Of a DNA stretch of 6,037 nucleotides, positions 1-5,942 are shown piece after piece. The stretch is from Alphaproteobacteria bacterium. Lineage in GTDB: Bacteria; Pseudomonadota; Alphaproteobacteria; RF32; CAG-239. Numbering within the stretch: the first letter of the stretch is position 1; every line of letters starts with the position of its first letter. The stretch is taken from the NCBI GenBank assembly GCA_017645485.1, contig JAGCOI010000191.1, positions 1 through 6,037 on the forward strand, written 5' to 3'. The position numbers and the translations under genes were made by a program. The notes under the pieces are model-generated. The model made no database searches. It was not told where the DNA came from and saw only the letters and a program-made list of their open reading frames with translations.

Positions 1-89
1 AACATTTTTTTGATTAAATCATCTTGCCCGACAATAACACTTTGTAAATGTTCTTTTAACCCTAAAACTTTTGCTCGTAATTCAGACAT
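1..89 (-). CDS. MoxR-family AAA+ ATPase, N-terminal fragment (runs off the left edge)
   Basis: Reading leftward from the ATG at 87-89, 29 codons are visible before the window ends. The peptide starts MSELRAKVLGLKEHLQ and continues with SVIVGQDDLIKKM. A short helix followed by V-I-V-G-Q-x-x-L-I is the typical start of MoxR-type AAA+ ATPases, just before the Walker A loop, which lies outside the window. MoxR proteins act as cytoplasmic chaperone-like ATPases, usually encoded beside DUF58 or VWA-domain proteins; any such partners would lie further left and cannot be seen. The start is well supported: AGGAGA (103 down to 98) sits 8 bases upstream of the ATG. The gene is divergent from the helicase and shares a 105-bp intergenic region with it. 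The family call rests on only 29 residues, so another AAA+ family remains possible. Confidence 0.72.
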   Translation of the reverse strand, partial: MSELRAKVLGLKEHLQSVIVGQDDLIKKM

Positions 90-194
90 TTTTATTTTCT
101 CCTGTGAACAACACAAATTTTAAAAACCATTTTCACAATGTTCTGTTCTATTATATAGATGAAAAATAAAAAAATTACAAGAAGCAAAGCATAA
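90..194. promoter_or_regulatory. Divergent promoter region between the MoxR-type gene and the helicase gene
   Basis: This 105-bp AT-rich gap must carry both promoters. On the minus strand there is a perfect -10 hexamer TATAAT (155 down to 150) with a possible weak -35 TTGTAA (180 down to 175, 19-bp spacing), about 60 bases ahead of the MoxR-type ATG. On the plus strand the same AT tract offers TATTAT (149-154) or TATATA (152-157) as the helicase -10, but no good -35 is seen. The two -10 elements therefore overlap. The helicase has only a weak Shine-Dalgarno sequence, AAGAAG at 179-184, 10 bases from its ATG. Confidence 0.45.
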
Positions 195-2402
195 ATGAAC
201 AATATATTTGATTTAGACGATTCGCCCGTCCAAACATATGATAACATAAGCAAATTAAAACCGGCTTTTAACTGGCTCGATTCATTAAATCCGCAGCAAC
301 GTGAGGCTGTGCAAACCACCGATGGTGCCTTACTTGTGCTTTCGGGTGCCGGAACCGGTAAAACACGTGTTTTAACAACGCGTTTGGCTTATATTCTTTC
401 CGAAGGTTTAGCCAATCCGTGGAATTGTTTTGTTGTTACATTCACAAACAAAGCCGCCAAAGAAATGAAAACACGTGCACAAGATATGATTGGCTCCATG
501 GTCGATTCGGTTTGGCTCGGCACATTTCACAGCATGTGTGTTAAAATTTTGCGTAAATATGCCGATTTGGCAGGTTTAAAAAGTAATTTTACCATTTTAG
601 ATGAAGATGACCAAACGCGTCTTATTAAACAAATTCTGCAAGCCGAAGGCATTGACGATAAAAAATATCCGCCTGCCGCATTCGTCGATAAAATTTCCCG
701 ATTCAAAGATAAAGGTTTGACACCTGCCAAAATATCGCCCGAATTTAAGGGCAATCTCACCACGATAATCTATGAAAAATATCAGGCACGTCTTTTAGAA
801 CTTAATGCCGTCGATTTCGGCGATATTCTTCTTTATACCCTTGATATCTTACAAATGCACAGTGATATTGCAGAAGAATATCAGCAAAAATTCAAATACA
901 TCATGGTTGATGAATATCAAGACACGAACGTTACACAATACCTTTTATTGCGTCTGCTTTCTCAAAAATACGGTAATTTATGTTGCGTCGGCGATGATGA
1001 CCAGTCCATTTATTCTTGGCGCGGTGCCGAAATACAAAATATTTTACGTTTTCAAAAAGATTTTCCGAACGCACGAATTATTCGTTTGGAACAAAATTAC
1101 CGCTCAACAAAAAACATTTTAAGGGCCGCATCAAATTTAATTGCACACAATACTTCAAGATTGGGTAAAACATTAAAAGTTGCCGATCATTCGCCTGCTC
1201 TTTTAAAAGAAAATGAGCCGATTTATCTTGTCGGCACTTACAGCGGCGAAGAAGAGGCTTCTTTCGTTGCCTCCCAAATAGATAATATCCATCGACAGGG
1301 TTTGCCTTATCAACAAATGGCCGTTTTGGTACGTACTGCTGCGCAAATGCGTGAATTTGAAGACAGTTTCATTCGTGAGGCCATTCCCTATCAGGTCGTC
1401 GGCGGACCGAAATTTTATGAGCGTATGGAAATCAGAGATATGCTCGCTTATTTCAGAGTAATTGCACAACCCGCAGATGATTTGGCTTTAGAGCGTATTA
1501 TTAACAAGCCGTCTCGTAAAATCGGTGCAACAAGCGTGCAAAAATTTAAAGACTATGCCTATGCACACGGCGTGCCTTTATTGCAAGCCATCAAACAAAT
1601 GTGTGCGCAAAAACTCATTTCAGGGCAATTACTAAACGCGGCAACCGACTTAACGGCGCATTTTGATGCATGGCAAAATGCCATCGGTTTACCTCTCGAT
1701 CAATTAGCCAATCAGGTTATGGAAGAATCAGGCTATTTAGAGATGCTTAAAAAAGAAGATTCGGTTGAATCGGCCGGCCGTATCGAAAACTTAAAAGAAC
1801 TTGTCAATTCGATGAGTGATGAAACAAATTATCCGACCTTATCAGATTTTTTGGAACACGTCAGCCTTATCACCCAAACGGATGCCCCTTCTTTATTAAA
1901 CAGCGTTTATTTAATGACACTTCATTCCGCCAAAGGCTTAGAATTTGAAACGGTATTTTTACCCGGTTGGGAAGAAGGTCTTTTTCCGCATGAACGCACG
2001 CTTTCAGAGGGTGATTCGAATGCACTTGAAGAAGAAAGACGGTTAGCTTATGTCGCCTTAACGCGGGCCAAACAAAAAATTTTCATTTTAACGGCGTATG
2101 CGCGTAAAATCTTCGGACAATGGCAAAACAATCAGCCTTCACGCTTTTTAAACGAAATCCCGTCCGAGTGTCTGCAAATCAAAAACAATGCTTATACTAA
2201 CGCGCCATATATAAAAAAACCATCTTATATGCCATCTTACCGACGCACCTCAAATACACAATCTGCCAAAGGCACACGCGTCTATCACAGCTCATTCGGT
2301 TACGGTACGTTGATGCGCATTGAAGCTGATGATAAATGTGAAGTTTACTTTGATAAAGTCGGCCGAAAAATGATTTACGGCTCTTATTTAAGAAAAGTCT
2401 GA
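195..2402 (+). CDS. uvrD: ATP-dependent DNA helicase UvrD/PcrA (superfamily 1A)
   Basis: This 735-residue protein is a 3'-5' DNA helicase that unwinds DNA after UvrABC incision, acts in mismatch repair and clears proteins or RNA polymerase from DNA in the cytoplasm. All SF1A motifs appear in order: Q-motif LNPQQREAV (31-39), Walker A GAGTGKT (51-57), motif Ia FTNKAAKEM (83-91), motif II VDEYQDTN (238-245), motif III VGDDDQSIYSWRGA (265-278), motif IV LEQNYRS (298-304), motif V LHSAKGLEFETVFLPG (576-591) and motif VI EEERRLAYVALTRAK (612-626). Residues 693-735 (GTRVYHSSFGYGTL onward) match the Tudor-like C-terminal module that binds RNA polymerase in PcrA/UvrD. Its presence argues against Rep, and the length fits the roughly 720-aa family. 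The first 30 residues form a short extension before the Q-motif. No better start is seen, although the Shine-Dalgarno sequence is weak. UvrD versus PcrA is a naming choice; the function is not in doubt. Confidence 0.97.
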   Translation: MNNIFDLDDSPVQTYDNISKLKPAFNWLDSLNPQQREAVQTTDGALLVLSGAGTGKTRVLTTRLAYILSEGLANPWNCFVVTFTNKAAKEMKTRAQDMIGSMVDSVWLGTFHSMCVKILRKYADLAGLKSNFTILDEDDQTRLIKQILQAEGIDDKKYPPAAFVDKISRFKDKGLTPAKISPEFKGNLTTIIYEKYQARLLELNAVDFGDILLYTLDILQMHSDIAEEYQQKFKYIMVDEYQDTNVTQYLLLRLLSQKYGNLCCVGDDDQSIYSWRGAEIQNILRFQKDFPNARIIRLEQNYRSTKNILRAASNLIAHNTSRLGKTLKVADHSPALLKENEPIYLVGTYSGEEEASFVASQIDNIHRQGLPYQQMAVLVRTAAQMREFEDSFIREAIPYQVVGGPKFYERMEIRDMLAYFRVIAQPADDLALERIINKPSRKIGATSVQKFKDYAYAHGVPLLQAIKQMCAQKLISGQLLNAATDLTAHFDAWQNAIGLPLDQLANQVMEESGYLEMLKKEDSVESAGRIENLKELVNSMSDETNYPTLSDFLEHVSLITQTDAPSLLNSVYLMTLHSAKGLEFETVFLPGWEEGLFPHERTLSEGDSNALEEERRLAYVALTRAKQKIFILTAYARKIFGQWQNNQPSRFLNEIPSECLQIKNNAYTNAPYIKKPSYMPSYRRTSNTQSAKGTRVYHSSFGYGTLMRIEADDKCEVYFDKVGRKMIYGSYLRKV

Positions 2403-2407
2403 TAAGC

Positions 2408-4027
2408 TTAACGCCCTAAATAAGCAACCTGTTTATTGCCGTGGCTTTGTTTTAATCTGTTGATTTCGCGTTCAAAAACTTTTTTATCACCGCCGTTTTT
2501 CATGCCGGCTTCATAAATTTTTATGGCTTTATCAAAATTGCCGAGCGACTCATAGGCCTTGGCCGCATTAAAATTTGCAGCACTGTATTGATCTGCATCA
2601 CCCCAAGCTAAAACTTTAACACATTCATCAATACATTTTTGATGTTCGCCTAAATGATAATAAGTAACGGCCATATCATTGCGCAAATCCGGTCCGTCGT
2701 GTCCGCCCTCAATAATTTTTTCAAAACCTTTTTGGGCTTGCTTAAAACATTTTTCGGCTTTGGCTGTTTTATTGTCTTTTTCAAACTTACAGCCTTTGTT
2801 GTACATCTCAATTGATTGTTCATATAACGCTTTGGCCGAGTTTCCTGTTTTGGCATCAAGAATATCCTGCAGGGGAACACCTTCCTCATTAAAAACCCCG
2901 AAACGCATCAATGCATTTTTGTAATTTGCACCATGTACATTCTCTAAAATAATCTCATGAACGGTCTGCCCGCCTTTACAAATATAGCTTGTTATTTTTT
3001 TCTGCTCTGCAGAAATACGCTTTATATCGCCCGACATAATCGCCTCTTTGGCAGCCTTAACATCATCTTCGGAAAGTTGTGTTACGGAAGTCTTTGCATA
3101 AAAATTACCCTTGGAATTAACGCCTGTTTTCACAAACAAATTATATGTATCTTTTAAATATTCATACCCAGAATAATAAAGAAACGATTCATGTATATGC
3201 CTTTTCGGTATGCCGCCGAAATTTTCACCTGCACTGTAAGAAATAATTTTTTGCGCACACTTAAGCGGTTTATTATAATTTTTTTGAACAAAACAGCATA
3301 AATCCCTACCGGCTTTTTGACTGTTATACATCACCGTTGCAACAGCTGCAAACTCACACGGATTTAATTTAGCACCTTTAAGCAATTCAAACATTTGATT
3401 ATACGTTGCACCATAATCCATACACCTGTACCAACCATCAACCAAATCCAGTGCATGTTCTGCCGAAATGGCGTGCTCGTCTTTGTTTGCAAAATGTTTT
3501 GAAGCTTTTTCCCAGGTTATGCTTTTATAATCACCGTTTTTGGGATAATAAAAACTCCCCAGACCGATGGTATTACTTGTTTTCTTTTGATTATCGGCAT
3601 ACGGATTTAAAACCAAACATTCGGTCGGAAACATTGAAAGCTGAATTAAGGGTAAAGCTTCCTGATATAATTTTTCAAAGCTCTCTTTGTCCGAAATAGC
3701 ATATTTGGTTTCAAGGCTTTCTTTAATGTCTGCCGTACGTGTCCTGATTTCTTTTTTTAATTTATGAATTTCCATACCTTCGGAAATATCCGGAACAACT
3801 TTCGGGCCGGCAACACCGGCTAAAATCACAACAGATAAAAACACGCGTCGGGCTTTAGGCGGCAAATTTTTATATCGTTTATAAACCTCTTTACCGGCTT
3901 TTTTAAAAAATGCATGTGCTTTTTGAAGTTTTTCTTTCCAATTTATTTGGTCAAGCTGATATCTCAAATCAGATTTGATGTGAGCCGTTTTGTCTTTAAT
4001 GCGTTTTTTTAAATCTTCGTGAGCCAT
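2408..4027 (-). CDS. Membrane-anchored GH24 (T4-type) lysozyme-like protein with C-terminal TPR repeats
   Basis: Seen in the sequence: a Lys/Arg-rich N-terminus (1-61), one hydrophobic segment (about 62-75, VFLSVVILAGVAGP), a central globular part and an Ala/Gly-rich helical tail. Residues 136-145 (ECLVLNPYAD) align without gaps to the T4 lysozyme stretch holding catalytic Glu11 and Asp20 (EGLRLKIYKD), with the same eight-residue gap. The following TIGLG (153-157) matches the GH24 TIGxG motif with its Thr. LNPCEFAAVATVMYN (221-235) and GIPKRHIHESFLY (272-284) correspond to the family's later LxxxQFxALVSFxYN and GLxxRRxxE motifs. Residues 300-395 are unassigned. Residues 399-517 look like three TPR units, the clearest being 484-517. 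Inference: positive residues keep the N-terminus in the cytoplasm, so the lysozyme domain faces the periplasm and cleaves or binds peptidoglycan, while the TPR tail binds a partner. At least ten Cys are present. T4 His31 is replaced by Ser158. No phage genes are nearby. The Shine-Dalgarno sequence is weak (GAAAG). Confidence 0.75.
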   Translation of the reverse strand: MAHEDLKKRIKDKTAHIKSDLRYQLDQINWKEKLQKAHAFFKKAGKEVYKRYKNLPPKARRVFLSVVILAGVAGPKVVPDISEGMEIHKLKKEIRTRTADIKESLETKYAISDKESFEKLYQEALPLIQLSMFPTECLVLNPYADNQKKTSNTIGLGSFYYPKNGDYKSITWEKASKHFANKDEHAISAEHALDLVDGWYRCMDYGATYNQMFELLKGAKLNPCEFAAVATVMYNSQKAGRDLCCFVQKNYNKPLKCAQKIISYSAGENFGGIPKRHIHESFLYYSGYEYLKDTYNLFVKTGVNSKGNFYAKTSVTQLSEDDVKAAKEAIMSGDIKRISAEQKKITSYICKGGQTVHEIILENVHGANYKNALMRFGVFNEEGVPLQDILDAKTGNSAKALYEQSIEMYNKGCKFEKDNKTAKAEKCFKQAQKGFEKIIEGGHDGPDLRNDMAVTYYHLGEHQKCIDECVKVLAWGDADQYSAANFNAAKAYESLGNFDKAIKIYEAGMKNGGDKKVFEREINRLKQSHGNKQVAYLGR

Positions 4028-4056
4028 AGTGTTAAACTTTCACAAACTATTGAAGA

Positions 4057-4085
4057 AGGATAACACAACCTATTTTTTTTGTAAA
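4057..4085 (-). promoter_or_regulatory. Probable promoter of the lysozyme-TPR gene
   Basis: On the minus strand, TTTACA (4085 down to 4080) is followed after 17 bases by TATCCT (4062 down to 4057). The -10 is preceded by TGT, giving an extended -10 (TGnTATCCT). The spacing is ideal, and transcription would start about 20-25 bases before the ATG at 4027. This is a pattern match by eye only. Confidence 0.5.
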
Positions 4086-4118
4086 CTGTTTTTAATATGC
4101 GTTTCAAGCAATTTTTAT

Positions 4119-4146
4119 TTTACTTACACACTGATTATGGTATAAC
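4119..4146 (+). promoter_or_regulatory. Probable promoter of the HAD hydrolase gene (extended -10)
   Basis: TTTACT (4119-4124) and TATAAC (4141-4146) are 16 bases apart. The -10 is preceded by TGG, so it reads TGnTATAAC, an extended -10. The predicted start near 4153 leaves a leader of about 24 bases containing the Shine-Dalgarno sequence AAAGG (4165-4169), 7 bases from the ATG. It lies back to back with the lysozyme-TPR promoter in the same 149-bp gap. Confidence 0.55.
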
Positions 4147-4176
4147 GATGCATATATTTTAACGAAAGGTCTTATC

Positions 4177-4854
4177 ATGATTAAAAACATTTTTTGGGAT
4201 GTGGACGGTGTGCTTGCAAACCTTAATTATGCCTATTTCAATTTTTTAACAAACCATCCGAAATACAAACCTCTCTACGGACATATAAAATGGGAAGATT
4301 TACCGAAAGTTCTGCCTGTATCCGAAAAATACGGCGCATTAGAATTAAAAACACACCCCACTCTCGGCAAGCAAATGGATGAAGACTTTTGCCATTCACC
4401 CGATTTTTTTACAAATCGCCCGCTTTACCCCCATGCCGTAGAAACCTTAAAATATTTTCATAACAAGGGCTTCAAGCAGTTTACCTTATCGGCTACTTTT
4501 GATGTTGAAACAAAAAAACGCTTTTTAACGGATTTGTTGCACGATGTCGCCGATTTCTTAACCATAGAATGTGTTCAACACGGTCAGTTTATGCACGATA
4601 CCGCCAAAACGGACATGCTTAGAACATGCTTTGCAAAATATCACTTAAAACCCGAAGAAACAATATTGGTTGATGATCGTATCTATAATCAGTATGCGGC
4701 CCTTGAAGTCGGCGCACATCCTGTGCGTTATCGCAGCGAATTTACTACCGATTTGTCTGAAGACTTAAAAGAAATACCCGAGGTCAAAAACTTTGCCGAG
4801 TTAAAACAACTCATTGAAGATGTCAATACAGGCAAAAAGAAACTCTCCTTTTAA
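4177..4854 (+). CDS. HAD-superfamily hydrolase (phosphatase-like)
   Basis: This 225-residue cytoplasmic protein carries the four HAD motifs. Motif I is WDVDGV (7-12), with nucleophile Asp8 and acid/base Asp10. Motif II is FTLSA (102-106), with Ser105. Motif III is Lys144 in DTAKTDML. Motif IV is LVDDRIYN (164-171), with Asp166/Asp167 binding Mg2+. The 90 or so residues between motifs I and II are probably an alpha-helical C1-type cap, as in phosphoglycolate-phosphatase and nucleotidase-like members. The DxDGV form fits a phosphatase acting through a phospho-aspartate intermediate. The length is normal for the family. The start is supported by AAAGG seven bases upstream, and the N-terminus begins directly at the first beta-strand (MIKNIFWDVDG). 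It stands alone with its own promoter, so the neighbours do not suggest a substrate, and none can be named. The superfamily call is firm; the substrate is unknown. Confidence 0.9.
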   Translation: MIKNIFWDVDGVLANLNYAYFNFLTNHPKYKPLYGHIKWEDLPKVLPVSEKYGALELKTHPTLGKQMDEDFCHSPDFFTNRPLYPHAVETLKYFHNKGFKQFTLSATFDVETKKRFLTDLLHDVADFLTIECVQHGQFMHDTAKTDMLRTCFAKYHLKPEETILVDDRIYNQYAALEVGAHPVRYRSEFTTDLSEDLKEIPEVKNFAELKQLIEDVNTGKKKLSF

Positions 4855-4886
4855 AATTATCTCAGCCTTATACTTTTTTTTCTTCT

Positions 4887-4922
4887 GTCATTGCGAGGAG
4901 CGTCAGCGACACGGCAATCTCC
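4887..4922. repeat. Palindromic intergenic repeat (ATTGC…GCAAT type)
   Basis: The stretch begins GTCATTGCGAGGAGCG and ends ACGGCAATCTCC. The outer arms ATTGC (4890-4894) and GCAAT (4914-4918) are inverted, and GTC (4902-4904) and GAC (4908-4910) form a second, slightly off-centre inverted pair. This matches my memory of a dispersed intergenic palindrome (cattgcgaggagcg…gcaatc) seen in many copies in several bacterial genomes, including alphaproteobacteria. Only one copy is in the window, so the repeat status rests on recognition. It lies 32 bases after the HAD stop codon and is preceded by a T-run (4874-4881). Confidence 0.7.
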
Positions 4923-4943
4923 TGAAATATCGCACACTGTATC

Positions 4944-4966
4944 ATTTTAGGGTTTGTTCCTAAAAT
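4944..4966. repeat. Perfect 8-bp inverted repeat (hairpin) downstream of the acetyltransferase gene
   Basis: ATTTTAGG (4944-4951) and CCTAAAAT (4959-4966) are exact inverted repeats around a 7-base loop, GTTTGTT. It lies 18 bases past the acetyltransferase stop on the minus strand, where a terminator is expected. No T-run follows it directly in either direction; the nearest on the plus strand is TTTTTT at 4981-4986. It could be a weak or bidirectional terminator, or the second half of a composite mobile repeat with the adjacent palindrome. Confidence 0.6.
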
Positions 4967-4984
4967 CCTGCCACCGAGAATTTT

Positions 4985-5548
4985 TTATTTATCCGATGCC
5001 AGCTTCGACCAAACATTTGTATTTACAAAAGCACCCGTTTGCACATCCTGTCTGTCTTCACGCATCACACCGTCCAAATGATAACCGGCATTTTTGGCCA
5101 CATTCGCAGATTTTAAATTGAGTGTATCATTTTTAATAACAACGCGATGCAAACCGTTCTTAAATGCTTCCGCCTCAAGTGCAAAAACGGCTTCCGTCAT
5201 ATAGCCTTTGCCTGTGGCATATATTCCGAGCCAATAACCGATTTCCGCCACCTTTTTAGCTTCATCTATTTCAACAAAATCAATCACACCCAAAAATTCA
5301 TTTGTGCTTTTCAACCGAATCAAATAAGCAAAACCCGTTTTATCTTCCCAGCGCTTATCCATATAATTATATAAGGCTATAAATTCATCTTCAACCTGAA
5401 GAACCTTTTCGGGCCACGGCAACCAAACTTTCAAAGTCTCACGCGATTCGTCAACCACTTTATAAATTTCTTTTGCCAACTCAAATGTTACGGGTTTCGG
5501 TCTTTCAAGCACCAACCGTTTTGTTTCTATCTTTTCTGCAAAATCCAT
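4985..5548 (-). CDS. GNAT-family N-acetyltransferase, RimJ/RimL-like
   Basis: This protein transfers an acetyl group from acetyl-CoA to an amino group, either a protein N-terminus (as RimJ/RimL do) or a small molecule. Numbering from the upstream ATG (5554), TKRLVLERP (11-19) is the usual opening strand of RimJ/RimL proteins (TxRLxLRP), and LKVWLPW (41-47) their common WLPW element. AEIGYWLG (103-110) plus ATGKGYMTEAV (113-123) form the beta4 strand and acetyl-CoA pyrophosphate loop (GxGxxTEA). Residues 145-158 (LNLKSANVAKNAGY) are the motif N..S..VA.K.GY. Length is typical at about 187 aa. Start choice: AGGGG (5560 down to 5556) lies only one base from the ATG at 5554 but seven bases from the in-frame ATG at 5548, so 5548 is preferred. 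It is a single gene divergent from the 67-aa gene. The substrate is unknown. Confidence 0.9.
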   Translation of the reverse strand: MDFAEKIETKRLVLERPKPVTFELAKEIYKVVDESRETLKVWLPWPEKVLQVEDEFIALYNYMDKRWEDKTGFAYLIRLKSTNEFLGVIDFVEIDEAKKVAEIGYWLGIYATGKGYMTEAVFALEAEAFKNGLHRVVIKNDTLNLKSANVAKNAGYHLDGVMREDRQDVQTGAFVNTNVWSKLASDK

Positions 5549-5582
5549 TTTCATACCCCTGATTTTTTATTTTATAAACCGC

Positions 5583-5611
5583 ATCATAAACAAAAAATTT
5601 GTAAAATGCAA
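5583..5611 (-). promoter_or_regulatory. Probable promoter of the acetyltransferase gene
   Basis: On the minus strand TTGCAT (5611 down to 5606) is followed after exactly 17 bases by TATGAT (5588 down to 5583). The -10 matches the consensus at five of six positions; the -35 is weak. The position, about 30 bases upstream of the ATG, is suitable. Confidence 0.45.
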
Positions 5612-5620
5612 AAAAAGTTC

Positions 5621-5649
5621 TTGTCTTTTTAGACAAATTGTGCTAAAAG
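5621..5649 (+). promoter_or_regulatory. Possible promoter of the 67-aa gene, with an inverted repeat over the -35
   Basis: TTGTCT (5621-5626) and TAAAAG (5644-5649) are 17 bases apart, and TGC before the -10 gives an extended TGn form. The -35 is also the left arm of the perfect inverted repeat TTGTCT-TTTT-AGACAA (5621-5636), which could be an operator or simply a small hairpin upstream of the start site. Both hexamers match the consensus at only four of six positions. Confidence 0.35.
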
Positions 5650-5684
5650 ATAAATAGAAGTTAATTTTTTTTAGGAGAATAGAA

Positions 5685-5888
5685 ATGACAAACAGACGTC
5701 CGGGCAGTAAAGTTACAAAAGAATATTTTGAAACACACAAAATGACCGTTGAAGACGTTGTGGGCACATCTGCCGATGAAGCAGCCGCCGAAGCTGAAGC
5801 AAACAAAAAGCCGCTCAGCCATGCAGAATTAATTGAAATGAGACGTCAACAATGGGAAGCCATGCATGGCATTAATCGTGAAGATTAA
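5685..5888 (+). CDS. Small charged protein of unknown function, 67 aa
   Basis: I do not recognise this protein. It is a convincing gene: AGGAGA (5673-5678) is six bases before the ATG, the strongest ribosome binding site on this side of the window; it has its own upstream promoter candidate; and it ends 14 bases before the stem of a strong terminator. The protein has no Cys, no membrane segment and no signal peptide, so it is probably cytoplasmic. It has about 10 Lys/Arg and 13 Asp/Glu. Residues 1-13 are basic (MTNRRPGSKVTK), 31-39 are an Ala/Glu-rich helix (DEAAAEAEA), and 44-60 (LSHAELIEMRRQQWEAM) form a likely amphipathic helix with a single Trp57. It could be a small regulator or a protein- or nucleic-acid-binding accessory factor, but nothing visible decides this. 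Confidence 0.8.
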   Translation: MTNRRPGSKVTKEYFETHKMTVEDVVGTSADEAAAEAEANKKPLSHAELIEMRRQQWEAMHGINRED

Positions 5889-5902
5889 TTTTACATTCTT
5901 AG

Positions 5903-5937
5903 AAAAAACACGATGGTAATAACCATCGTGTTTTTTT
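5903..5937. terminator. Strong bidirectional Rho-independent terminator
   Basis: CACGATGGT (5909-5917) and ACCATCGTG (5922-5930) pair perfectly around a four-base loop, AATA. The flanking A6 (5903-5908) and T7 (5931-5937) extend the stem and supply a U-tract on both strands. It ends the 67-aa gene on the plus strand and the TspO-type gene (stop at 5943) on the minus strand. Confidence 0.93.
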
Positions 5938-5942
5938 ATGCC

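Noticed and set aside
92..319. Minus-strand ORF of 75 codons across the divergent intergenic region and helicase start
   Set aside because: It overlaps the helicase N-terminus antisense and the 5' leader of the MoxR-type gene, resembles no family, and has no ribosome binding site.
805..1122. Plus-strand ORF of 105 codons inside the helicase gene
   Set aside because: It is out of frame within a fully conserved helicase; its composition is a frame-shifted reading of motifs II-IV.
2650..2889. ORFs in other frames within the lysozyme-TPR gene (also 2679-2924, 2957-3157, 3406-3699 on plus)
   Set aside because: The minus-strand 539-codon frame is continuous and carries recognisable motifs; these others are shadows without ribosome binding sites.
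2408..4027. A prophage or phage-remnant explanation for the lysozyme-like gene
   Set aside because: No holin, spanin, structural or integrase genes are nearby, and the N-terminal anchor and TPR tail are not typical of phage lysozymes.
4887..4966. CRISPR or tRNA interpretation of the palindromic intergenic region
   Set aside because: There is only a single unit without direct repeats and spacers, and no cloverleaf can be formed.
5567..5806. Minus-strand ORF of 79 codons opposite the 67-aa gene
   Set aside because: It is antisense to a gene with a strong ribosome binding site, covers the promoter region, and its Ala/Ser run is the antisense of the Ala/Glu codons.
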